Positions 1-6,950 of a stretch of 6,974 bases of DNA are shown one piece after another. A model generated the notes under the pieces. The model searched no databases, was not told the origin of the DNA, and saw nothing but the letters and a program-made list of their open reading frames with translations. The DNA lies in contig RFIR01000430.1 in assembly GCA_003695135.1 (NCBI GenBank), forward strand, positions 1-6,974. The letters run 5' to 3'. Source of the stretch: Alphaproteobacteria bacterium. Its GTDB lineage: Bacteria > Pseudomonadota > Alphaproteobacteria > Rhodobacterales > Rhodobacteraceae. Made by a program: the position numbers and the translations under genes. Numbering within the stretch: the stretch's first letter is position 1; each line of letters begins with the position of its first letter.

Positions 1-3
1 CCC

Positions 4-23
4 GCCCGGGCGTCAGCCCGGGC
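4..23. repeat. GC-rich hairpin of two 8-bp palindromes
   Basis: GCCCGGGC (4-11) and GCCCGGGC (16-23) are separated by GTCA. Each is its own reverse complement, so the pair forms a perfect 8-bp stem with a 4-nt loop. A second 6-bp stem follows (CCCGCC at 32-37, GGCGGG at 43-48, 5-nt loop). No T-run follows on either strand. It may belong to the 3' end of a gene left of the window, but that is inference. Confidence 0.5.
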
Positions 24-74
24 AGCGCCCGCCCGCCCCACTGGCGGGAGCTTCCGCCTTCGACGCGCTTGCGC

Positions 75-100
75 GGCGCCACTGGCGCCACCGGCGCCAG
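75..100. repeat. Triple GGCGCC at exact 9-bp period
   Basis: The palindrome GGCGCC occurs at 75-80, 84-89 and 93-98, with period 9 and 3-base spacers (ACT, ACC). The second and third copies form a perfect 8-bp stem, CTGGCGCC (82-89) with GGCGCCAG (93-100), around a 3-nt loop. The repeat lies in non-coding sequence between the left window edge and the end of secB. No function can be assigned. Confidence 0.5.
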
Positions 101-214
101 GCTCGCGTCTCACCCTCGGGCAGACGCTGCCTTTCGGTGTGGTTCATATCGGTCGAGAACCGCTCCGGGCAGCTTGCGCGTCGGATCGGGGCTCGCCCCG
201 CCCGAGCCGCGTGG

Positions 215-240
215 CTGGCGGGCGGATTCACGCCCGCCGG
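215..240 (-). terminator. Candidate secB terminator hairpin
   Basis: GGCGGGCG (217-224) and CGCCCGCC (231-238) form a perfect 8-bp stem around GATTCA, and the flanking C215-G240 pair and a U-G pair extend it to 10 bp. It begins 6 bases past the secB stop codon in the direction of secB transcription. No T-run follows, so intrinsic termination is not assured. Rho-aided termination or 3'-end protection of the mRNA is equally possible. Confidence 0.45.
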
Positions 241-246
241 TGCCGG

Positions 247-735
247 TCAGGTGATGATCTGGCTGTCGCCGCCGTCGCCGGCCGCCTGCTGCGCGGCCTG
301 ACGGCGCTCGATCTCCTGGCGGTAGAGCGCGACGAAATCGATATTGTCGATGTTCAGCGGCGGGAAGCCGCCATCGCGGGTGATGTCGCTGACGATCCGG
401 CGCAGGAAGGGAAACAGGAGCCGCGGGCACTCGATCAGCAGGAAGGGATGGAGCTGGTTGTCGGGCACGTTCTGCACCTTGAACCGCCCGCAATACTCCA
501 TCTCCAGCAGGAAGATCTTGCTGCCCTCGGCCGAGGCATCGACGTTGAGCTTCATGATCACGTCATACTGCTCGTCTGCCTTCTTGGCCGCGTCGATGCC
601 GACATTGACCTTGATCTCGGGCGAACCCTGGGCGGTGATGTCCTTCTGCGCCGCAACGTTCTCGAAGGAAAGATCCCGGATGAACTGGGCGAGGATCTGC
701 ATGCGCGGCTGCGCGGCGGCTGACGGTTCGGACAT
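247..735 (-). CDS. secB: Protein-export chaperone SecB
   Basis: SecB is a cytosolic homotetrameric chaperone. It keeps preproteins unfolded and hands them to SecA at the SecYEG translocon. The 162-residue product has the family layout: the N-terminal strand FIRDLSFEN (18-26), whose acidic D21 and E25 line up with E. coli SecB D20 and E24 of the SecA-binding face; a central beta region; and the conserved C-terminal block ECPRLLFPF (102-110) through DGGFPPLNIDN and FVALY (to 138). It ends in a Gln/Ala/Gly-rich tail. E. coli SecB is 155 residues, so this is full length. I chose ATG at 735 because GGAGAG lies just upstream of it. An in-frame ATG at 759 would add eight residues (MPTSRRAE) and lacks as good a ribosome-binding site. 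fxsA lies 73 bases upstream on the same strand, so the two may be partly co-transcribed. Confidence 0.96.
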   Translation of the reverse strand: MSEPSAAAQPRMQILAQFIRDLSFENVAAQKDITAQGSPEIKVNVGIDAAKKADEQYDVIMKLNVDASAEGSKIFLLEMEYCGRFKVQNVPDNQLHPFLLIECPRLLFPFLRRIVSDITRDGGFPPLNIDNIDFVALYRQEIERRQAAQQAAGDGGDSQIIT

Positions 736-769
736 CTCGGCTCTCCGGCTGGTGGGCATTCCGGCGCGG

Positions 770-798
770 GTCTAGCATCAACCGCCGCGCCCGACAAT
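770..798 (-). promoter_or_regulatory. Possible secB promoter
   Basis: On the minus strand, ATTGTC (798-793) and CTAGAC (775-770) are exactly 17 bases apart, which partly fits the alphaproteobacterial CTTGAC-N17-CTATNT pattern. Transcription would start about 27 bases before the secB ATG at 735. It lies in the fxsA-secB gap. The match is partial, so this is a suggestion only. Confidence 0.3.
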
Positions 799-808
799 CG
801 CGCAGGGC

Positions 809-1336
809 TCAATCGCGCGGACGAGCTGGCGGTTCGTCCCGGCCCGGGCGCGGAGCCTGCCGGTCGCGGTTCGCGCTGACATCTTCGTATTCGCCCTCGA
901 CGATGTCGATATCGGCCCGATGGCGCGGCCCTGGCCCCGGGCCGCCGTGAACGGTGAAGCTGGCATGATGGACCTGCATCCGCGCCGCAAGATGGCGCGA
1001 CAGGAAGGCGATGACCGCCCGCCGCACCGGCGGGACCATCAGAGCAAGCCCCACCGCATCGGTGAAGAAGCCGGGGGTCAGCAGCAGCACGCCGGCAACG
1101 AGGATCAGCGCGCCATGCGCGAGCGGCCGCGACGGATCGCCGCCCTCGCCCAGCGCCCGGCGCAGCTGGCCCAGCGTGGCGCTGCCCTCGCGCCGCATCA
1201 GATAGCTGCCGGCGATGGCGGTCAGGATCACGATGGCCAGCGTCGGCCACAGGCCGATCAGCCCGCCCACCTGGATGAACAGGGCGATCTCGACGATCGG
1301 CACGCCGACGAACGCCGCAAACAGCCAGAATCCCAT
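809..1336 (-). CDS. fxsA: FxsA family inner-membrane protein
   Basis: FxsA is a small cytoplasmic-membrane protein. It was named in E. coli because its overproduction suppresses F-plasmid exclusion of phage T7; its native role is unclear. The 175-residue product shows the family signatures: an N-terminal membrane segment with PIVEIALFIQVG (13-24), a second membrane segment (about 26-46) ending in GSYLMRREG, and LILVAGVLLLTPGFFTDAVG (77-96) followed by VPPVRR. The cytosolic tail carries DIDIVEGEYEDV (142-153), a motif typical of proteobacterial FxsA, and then a Pro/Arg-rich low-complexity end. I chose ATG at 1336 because it begins directly with the conserved MGFWLF and GGAG lies 5 bases upstream. 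Longer starts to 1381 add a non-conserved leader. It is divergent from the Tim44-like gene and is followed by secB. Confidence 0.94.
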   Translation of the reverse strand: MGFWLFAAFVGVPIVEIALFIQVGGLIGLWPTLAIVILTAIAGSYLMRREGSATLGQLRRALGEGGDPSRPLAHGALILVAGVLLLTPGFFTDAVGLALMVPPVRRAVIAFLSRHLAARMQVHHASFTVHGGPGPGPRHRADIDIVEGEYEDVSANRDRQAPRPGRDEPPARPRD

Positions 1337-1364
1337 TCTCTCTCCACTGCGACCCCGCTGCGCG

Positions 1365-1393
1365 ATGGACTTATCGCGCAACCGTGTCTACAT
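1365..1393 (+). promoter_or_regulatory. Likely promoter for the Tim44-like/smr genes
   Basis: ATGGAC (1365-1370) and CTACAT (1388-1393) are 17 bases apart. The second matches alphaproteobacterial CTATNT at all but one defined position, and the first matches CTTGAC at four of six. It would give a leader of roughly 95 bases before the ATG at 1494. On the opposite strand CTATGT (1395-1390), a perfect match to CTATNT, overlaps it and points toward fxsA, but that site has no good -35. Confidence 0.4.
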
Positions 1394-1401
1394 AGGGACA
1401 C
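1384..1401. promoter_or_regulatory. Dyad GTGTC-N8-GACAC over the divergent -10 boxes
   Basis: GTGTC (1384-1388) and GACAC (1397-1401) form a perfect 5-bp dyad with an 8-base spacer. It is centred on the overlapping -10-like boxes of the two divergent transcription units. This is the geometry of an operator for a dimeric repressor that would control both sides. A 5-bp half-site can arise by chance, so confidence is low. Confidence 0.25.
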
Positions 1402-1493
1402 CGGCCCGGGTTTGCCACCGCTCGCCCGCGCCGCCCGCGGTCGGCCCCGTGACGGAATGGACCGTGCCGGAAGACACCGCGCTGGAAGAGACA

Positions 1494-2159
1494 ATGACCT
1501 CCGACATGATCCAGATCATCGTGCTCGCGGCCATCGCCCTGTTCCTGGTGCTGCGGCTGCGCAACGTGCTGGGCACACGGGACGGTTTCGAGAATACCGA
1601 CCGCAAGCACGTCCCTGCCGACATGGCGGCGCCGACCGGGCCCCAGCCGGATCGCGTCGATTCCTCGGCAGACGAGGACATTCCCGACGATGTCCGCCGC
1701 GGATCCCCGGTCTACTCGGCACTGCTGGAAATGAAGATGGCCGAGCCGGGCTTTTCCGTCATGCGGTTCCTGCAAGGCGCGCGCGGCGCCTACGAGATGA
1801 TCATCATGGGCTTCGAGCGCGGCAATCTGGACGAGGTCGAGGAGTTCCTGTCGCCGGAGGTTCGCCAGGGCTTTGCCGACGCCATCGCGGCGCGCGCGGC
1901 ATCCGGCCTGACGGTAGAGGCCGAATTCATCGGGGTGCGCGACATCCGCATCACCGATGCCAGCTTCGATCCGGTCGAAAGGATTGCCGAGATCACGGTG
2001 ACGGTGACCGGCGAGCTGGTCTCCACCGTGCGCAATGCCGAGGGCGAGATCGTCGAGGGCGATCCGTCGCGCACCCGGCGCCAGACCGATATCTTCACCT
2101 TCGAGCGCCGCATGGGACAGAGCGATCCCAACTGGATTCTGGTCTCGACCGGCGGCTGA
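1494..2159 (+). CDS. Tim44-like (TimA-type) domain protein, membrane-anchored
   Basis: The 221-residue product has one N-terminal membrane segment (about 6-22, IQIIVLAAIALFLVL) followed by the RLRNVLG stretch typical of alphaproteobacterial Tim44-like proteins. An acidic linker follows (about 55-70). The C-terminal Tim44/Mba1-type domain (about 75-219) includes FLQGARGAYEMIIMGFERGNL, LSPEV, and the closing FTFERR...NWILVSTGG. Mitochondrial Tim44 tethers mtHsp70 to the TIM23 import channel. Bacterial homologues are membrane-associated and their job is not settled. I chose ATG at 1494 because GGAAGAG lies just upstream and the membrane segment begins at once; the open frame extends upstream but is not conserved-looking. 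Many relatives have the diverging motif GRRTG where this protein has GTRDG. The next gene, smr, starts 15 bases after the stop in the same frame. Confidence 0.9.
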   Translation: MTSDMIQIIVLAAIALFLVLRLRNVLGTRDGFENTDRKHVPADMAAPTGPQPDRVDSSADEDIPDDVRRGSPVYSALLEMKMAEPGFSVMRFLQGARGAYEMIIMGFERGNLDEVEEFLSPEVRQGFADAIAARAASGLTVEAEFIGVRDIRITDASFDPVERIAEITVTVTGELVSTVRNAEGEIVEGDPSRTRRQTDIFTFERRMGQSDPNWILVSTGG

Positions 2160-2174
2160 GATGCGGGGCGCGTC

Positions 2175-2837
2175 TTGGGCACCGGAGGCGGAGGGCGGAA
2201 ACGCGGCGGGCTGAGTGCCGAGGACCGGGCGCTGTGGGCCGAGGTGACGCGCACCGCGCGGCCGCTGCGCACTCAATCGCCCCGTCCGGCCGCCGCAAAT
2301 GGCCCCGCAGGCCCCGCCGGGCCGTCCGCACCCGTTCCGCCCGGCCAGACGGCAACCTCGCCCGCAGCACCCGCCAGCCCGCCCAGACGGCCCGTCCCGT
2401 CGGCCGGCTCCGCCTCGACCGCCTGGCATGGCATGCGCCCGGGTCTGTCGGCGGCAGCGGCCGGCCCGGTGCAGGCTCTCGGCCCCTCCACGCCGGGGCT
2501 TGACCGACGCACCGCCGAGCGGCTGCGCAGGGGCAAGCTGGCGCCGCAGGCCCGGCTCGACCTGCATGGGGTGACGCTGGCGCGGGCGCATCGGCTGCTG
2601 GAGGGCTTTTTGCGCGATGCCCGGGGCAGGGGGCTGCGCTGCGTGCTGGTGATCACCGGCAAGGGGCGCAAGCGCGTGGAAGGCTGGCGCGAGACCGAGG
2701 GCGGCGCGCTGCGCGATTCGGTGCCGCGCTGGATCGGCACCCCGCCCCTGTCGCGGCTGGTGGTCGGCATCTATCCCGCCCATCCCCGCCATGGCGGCGG
2801 GGGGGCGTTCTATGTCTATCTCAAGCGCGGCGGCTGA
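2175..2837 (+). CDS. Smr-domain protein
   Basis: The C-terminal half is an Smr (small MutS-related) domain, about 128-218. It carries the LDLHG motif (128-132), TGKG (161-164), and the closing HGGGGAFYVYLKR (206-218). Smr domains are nicking or structure-selective nucleases on DNA or RNA; stand-alone bacterial forms have been tied to mRNA cleavage on stalled ribosomes and to DNA processing. The N-terminus has RGGLSAEDRALWAEVTRTARPL, the usual lead-in of alphaproteobacterial Smr proteins. A Pro/Ala/Gly-rich linker (about 35-108) joins the two. TTG at 2175 is the only start codon between the preceding stop (2157-2159, same frame) and this conserved lead-in. Its ribosome-binding site is weak (GGGGCG), so translation probably depends on coupling to the Tim44-like gene. 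The product is 220 residues. Confidence 0.88.
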   Translation: MGTGGGGRKRGGLSAEDRALWAEVTRTARPLRTQSPRPAAANGPAGPAGPSAPVPPGQTATSPAAPASPPRRPVPSAGSASTAWHGMRPGLSAAAAGPVQALGPSTPGLDRRTAERLRRGKLAPQARLDLHGVTLARAHRLLEGFLRDARGRGLRCVLVITGKGRKRVEGWRETEGGALRDSVPRWIGTPPLSRLVVGIYPAHPRHGGGGAFYVYLKRGG

Positions 2838-2877
2838 GATCACCGCCCGGCCCGGCGCCGGAGCGCGATCTCAGTCG
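2831..2877. terminator. Bidirectional terminator spanning both convergent stop codons
   Basis: CGGCTGAGATC (2831-2841) is complementary to GATCTCAGTCG (2867-2877) at 10 of 11 positions; the odd one is a G-U pair in the plus-strand RNA. The arms contain the TGA of smr (2835-2837) and the TGA of the hydrolase gene (2871-2873). A second perfect palindrome, CCGGCGCCGG, sits in the 25-base loop. There is no T-run, but the position between convergent genes fits a shared transcription stop. Confidence 0.55.
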
Positions 2878-3704
2878 ATGGCCGCCCGCACCGCCGCGTT
2901 GTATTCCTCCGGCGCCTGCAGCATGGCGAAATGGCTGACATCCTTCAGGATGACCTCCTTCGCCCCCGGAATGACCGCGGCCATGTGATCGGTGTGGACC
3001 CGCGTGATCGCCTCGTCATGGTCGCCCAATGCGATGGTGATCGGCACGGTGATCTTCGCCAGCTCGGCATCCGACCAGTTCGGCTGCGTGGCCCACATCC
3101 CGGCGATCTGGTTCACGAAGCCGTCGAAATCGTCCGGCGTCGGCGACAGACGTGCATATTCCTCGGCCATCCATTCGACATAGGCACCGAAGGTCGGGTT
3201 GGTCTCCACCGCGGGATCGACCCCGTCGGTGGTCACGTTCGCGGCCTGGGCAAACACCTTGTTCAGCCGCTCGGGATGATGCAGCGCGATGTCGATGGCG
3301 ATGATGCCGCCATCGGACCAGCCGACGAGATCGGTCTTCTCGATGCCGAGGAAGTCGAGCAGCGCGAGATAGTCCGAGGCCATCAGGTCATAGCTGTATG
3401 GCTGTTCGTTGCGGGTCGACTGGCCATGGCCGCGGCTGTCGGCGACGATGACCATGTGATCGCGCATCAGATCGGCGACCTGAGCCGACCAGATATTGGC
3501 ATTGGCCAGCCCGCCATGGATCAGCAGCACCGGCTTGCCGGAGCCGTAGACGGCGTAATACATCTTGATGCCGTTGACCGGGGCGAGGCCGAAACGTTCG
3601 GCGGCCGGCATCGGGCCGGGATGGGGCAGGGTGAGCCAGCGTTCCCCGGCCTGGGCCAGAGCGGGCAGGATGGCGATGAGCGCGGCGGCGATGAGTCGTT
3701 GCAT
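2871..3704 (-). CDS. Exported alpha/beta hydrolase (BPHL-like)
   Basis: The 277-residue product is an alpha/beta-fold serine hydrolase that probably acts in the periplasm. The first 19 residues form a Sec signal peptide: R3, a hydrophobic stretch, then AQA with cleavage before G20. Catalytic features are visible: an oxyanion HGG (63-65), DSRGHGQST (89-97), the nucleophile elbow GWSDGG with S130, the acid D230 in GDHD, and H258 in VSHFAML. The GWSDGG elbow recalls valacyclovir hydrolase (BPHL)-type and related lactonase or esterase enzymes. The substrate cannot be read from the sequence. I chose ATG at 3704 because GGGGAGG lies 6 bases upstream, the best ribosome-binding site in the window. 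It lies downstream of gyrB on the same strand after a 154-base gap, so it is probably a separate unit. Confidence 0.92.
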   Translation of the reverse strand: MQRLIAAALIAILPALAQAGERWLTLPHPGPMPAAERFGLAPVNGIKMYYAVYGSGKPVLLIHGGLANANIWSAQVADLMRDHMVIVADSRGHGQSTRNEQPYSYDLMASDYLALLDFLGIEKTDLVGWSDGGIIAIDIALHHPERLNKVFAQAANVTTDGVDPAVETNPTFGAYVEWMAEEYARLSPTPDDFDGFVNQIAGMWATQPNWSDAELAKITVPITIALGDHDEAITRVHTDHMAAVIPGAKEVILKDVSHFAMLQAPEEYNAAVRAAID

Positions 3705-3739
3705 GAGAAACCTCCCCTGGGGCGAAATGCCCGCCGGTC

Positions 3740-3769
3740 ATGGTCGGACTCCGGCCGGCCGCGGTCAAG
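3740..3769 (-). promoter_or_regulatory. Possible hydrolase promoter
   Basis: On the minus strand, a perfect alphaproteobacterial -35 CTTGAC (3769-3764) is followed 18 bases later by GACCAT (3745-3740), a weak -10. Transcription would start about 30 bases before the ATG at 3704. The -35 is convincing and the -10 is not. Confidence 0.35.
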
Positions 3770-3789
3770 CGGGCAGCGGGGCGGAGAGC

Positions 3790-3824
3790 CGGCCCGATCC
3801 CGGCGGGTCTGCGCGACCGGGCCG
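3790..3824 (-). terminator. Inverted repeat downstream of gyrB, possible terminator
   Basis: CGGCCCG (3790-3796) and CGGGCCG (3818-3824) form a perfect 7-bp stem with a 21-base loop, starting 34 bases past the gyrB stop. A nearer 5-bp stem (GGGCC with GGCCC, 5-base loop, within 3819-3835) overlaps it and competes. The region is extremely GC-rich, so chance pairing is likely, and no T-run follows. Confidence 0.25.
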
Positions 3825-3858
3825 CGCCGGCCCCGCGGCGGTGGCCCGCCCGCGGCGC

Positions 3859-6303
<2,445 letters not shown>

Positions 6304-6332
6304 TGTTGTTCTACCTTTCCGCTCGCGCGCGC

Positions 6333-6361
6333 ATTCTAGGGTGCGGCGGGGAGAAAGTCAC
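6333..6361 (-). promoter_or_regulatory. gyrB promoter
   Basis: On the minus strand, GTGACT (6361-6356) and TAGAAT (6338-6333) are exactly 17 bases apart. TAGAAT matches TATAAT at five of six positions. Read with the alphaproteobacterial pattern, CGTGAC matches CTTGAC at five of six. The start point would fall about 22-25 bases before the ATG at 6303, leaving room for the GGAAAGG ribosome-binding site. A GAATC site (6364-6368, the GANTC type methylated by CcrM in alphaproteobacteria) abuts the -35. Confidence 0.6.
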
Positions 6362-6639
6362 GCGAATCGGGCCGCGAGGCGCCGCCCTGCGGGCGGGATT
6401 GCCGGCGCCGCGTAAGCCGCGGGGAAGGGCGCGGGGGCTCATACCAGCCGCCCCTTCGACCGACCCGTCTGGCGAGAATGCCAGAAGCTTTCGAAACCGG
6501 GGGCGTCGCGGCGCGGGAAAGGGCCCGGCGATCGCGATCATCCGGCCCGATCGGAAAAGGGCGGCATGAGGCCGGGGATCGGAAAGGCATGACGCTCGGG
6601 CATCGTGTCAGGCAGCGTCAGCCCGTGCCGATGGGCTCG
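6362..6639. other. GC-rich spacer upstream of gyrB, no gene seen
   Basis: No open frame here has both a credible start and recognisable content. Small structures are present: the palindrome GATCGCGATC (6530-6539), an imperfect direct repeat (GATCGGAAAAGGGCGGCATGA-like at 6549-6569 and a shortened copy at 6577-6592), and a 7-bp inverted repeat TGACGCT (6590-6596) with AGCGTCA (6614-6620). None points to a known element. Confidence 0.5.
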
Positions 6640-6693
6640 GGCGGAGGCGAAATGCGGCGCCAGCGAAGTTTGCTCCCGGTTTTCACTTGTTTG

Positions 6694-6712
6694 AGAGAGC
6701 CCCCTGCAAAAC
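6694..6712 (-). repeat. GTTTTGCAGG...CTCTCT motif, copy 1
   Basis: On the minus strand this reads GTTTTGCAGG (6712-6703), three bases, then CTCTCT (6699-6694). It is the same motif that forms both arms of the hairpin at 6892-6932, and it lies inside the segment bounded by the 22-bp repeats. The bases after it on the plus strand (GGCAT, GAATG, CAAACC) also recur in order after the second copy, so 6694-6732 and 6914-6972 look like diverged direct repeats. Confidence 0.55.
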
Positions 6713-6750
6713 TCCGGCATGAATGCAAACCGCTCAATCGGCCCGGTTTC

Positions 6751-6840
6751 CAGTCATAATGATCATACGCCTAAAGTAATTGGAAAATAATTCTCCAATC
6801 AATATTTGACAACCAACAGTGAAAATAATCACAACATGAC
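6751..6840. other. AT-rich island
   Basis: By hand count 28 of these 90 bases are G or C (31%), in a window that is otherwise very GC-rich. It contains the palindrome ATGATCAT (about 6758-6765), a 6-bp hairpin ATTGGA (6779-6784) with TCCAAT (6794-6799), a TTGACA (6806-6811) and no open frame. Such a dip suggests a promoter, a nucleoid-protein binding region or foreign DNA. I found no good match to DnaA boxes or CtrA sites. Confidence 0.75.
6784..6812 (-). promoter_or_regulatory. Candidate promoter in the AT-rich island, facing gyrB
   Basis: On the minus strand, TTGTCA (6812-6807, five of six to TTGACA) is followed after exactly 17 bases by TATTTT (6789-6784, four of six to TATAAT). It would fire toward gyrB from about 475 bases upstream. 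A perfect TTGACA on the plus strand (6806-6811) overlaps its -35 and points out of the window, but it has no good -10 at normal spacing. Confidence 0.4.
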
Positions 6841-6891
6841 CGGCGCCGCATTTCGCCTCCGCCTAGGCGATGCGACAGGGTCTGGCCGGCA

Positions 6892-6932
6892 GGGTTTCGC
6901 AGGGATCTCTGACAGAGAGACCTGCAAAACCC
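6892..6932. repeat. Strong 41-nt hairpin from inverted GTTTYGCAGG motifs
   Basis: The 19 bases at 6892-6910 (GGGTTTCGCAGG then GATCTCT) pair with 6914-6932 at 16 of 19 positions around a 3-base loop, GAC. The two arms are inverted copies of the motif also found at 6694-6712. One of the three mismatches becomes a G-U pair in the minus-strand RNA. It could be a terminator for a gene to the right, a protein-binding site, or part of an RNA. Confidence 0.7.
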
Positions 6933-6950
6933 GGATGCAGACAGGCATCC
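6933..6950. repeat. 6-bp hairpin abutting the 41-nt hairpin
   Basis: GGATGC (6933-6938) and GCATCC (6945-6950) form a perfect 6-bp stem with a 6-base loop, directly next to the previous hairpin. The two stems in tandem resemble a structured leader or terminator region. No gene is visible in the remaining 24 bases. Confidence 0.4.

Larger units (their letters stand above)
6640..6863. repeat. 224-bp segment bounded by perfect 22-bp inverted repeats
   Basis: The 22 bases at 6640-6661 (starting GGCGGAGGCGAAATG and ending GGCGCC) are the exact reverse complement of 6842-6863 (starting GGCGCCGCATTTCGCC). There are no mismatches, and the 180 bases between them are largely AT-rich. Complementarity stops at once on both sides. 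No target-site duplication is visible next to the arms, and there is no transposase in the window. Possible identities are an invertible promoter segment, a MITE-like non-autonomous element, or a pair of inverted protein-binding sites. The right arm can also fold locally (CGCAT-TT-CGCC, 6847-6857, with GGCGATGCG, 6866-6874). Confidence 0.85.

Noticed and set aside
13..147. A 44-codon minus-strand frame with the run WRRWRQWRR
   Set aside because: The Trp/Arg run is just the 9-bp GGCGCC repeat read in frame. No ribosome-binding site or homology was recognised.
920..2503. A 527-codon plus-strand open frame across fxsA, the Tim44-like gene and smr
   Set aside because: It overlaps three recognisable genes in another frame, is Arg/Pro/Gly-rich with no family resemblance, and is typical of high-GC shadow frames.
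1371..2843. A 490-codon minus-strand open frame opposite the Tim44-like and smr genes
   Set aside because: It is antisense to two well-supported genes, its composition is shadow-like, and no motif was recognised.
6590..6625. A pseudoknot suggested by interleaved TGACGCT/AGCGTCA and CGGGC/GCCCG
   Set aside because: There are no bases between the interleaved arms, so both stems cannot form together sensibly. They are better read as alternative short hairpins or chance.
6538..6720. A 60-codon minus-strand frame upstream of gyrB
   Set aside because: No recognisable content; it overlaps the repeat structures.
6589..6759. A 56-codon plus-strand frame starting after GGAAAGGC, or from 6478 as 93 codons
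   Set aside because: The start has a passable ribosome-binding site, but the protein is unrecognised, rich in basic residues, and runs through the 22-bp repeat and the repeated motif. Too weak to call a gene.
6751..6840. A replication origin, because it is AT-rich and near gyrB
   Set aside because: No cluster of DnaA boxes was found (best match six of nine), and dnaA, dnaN and recF are absent.
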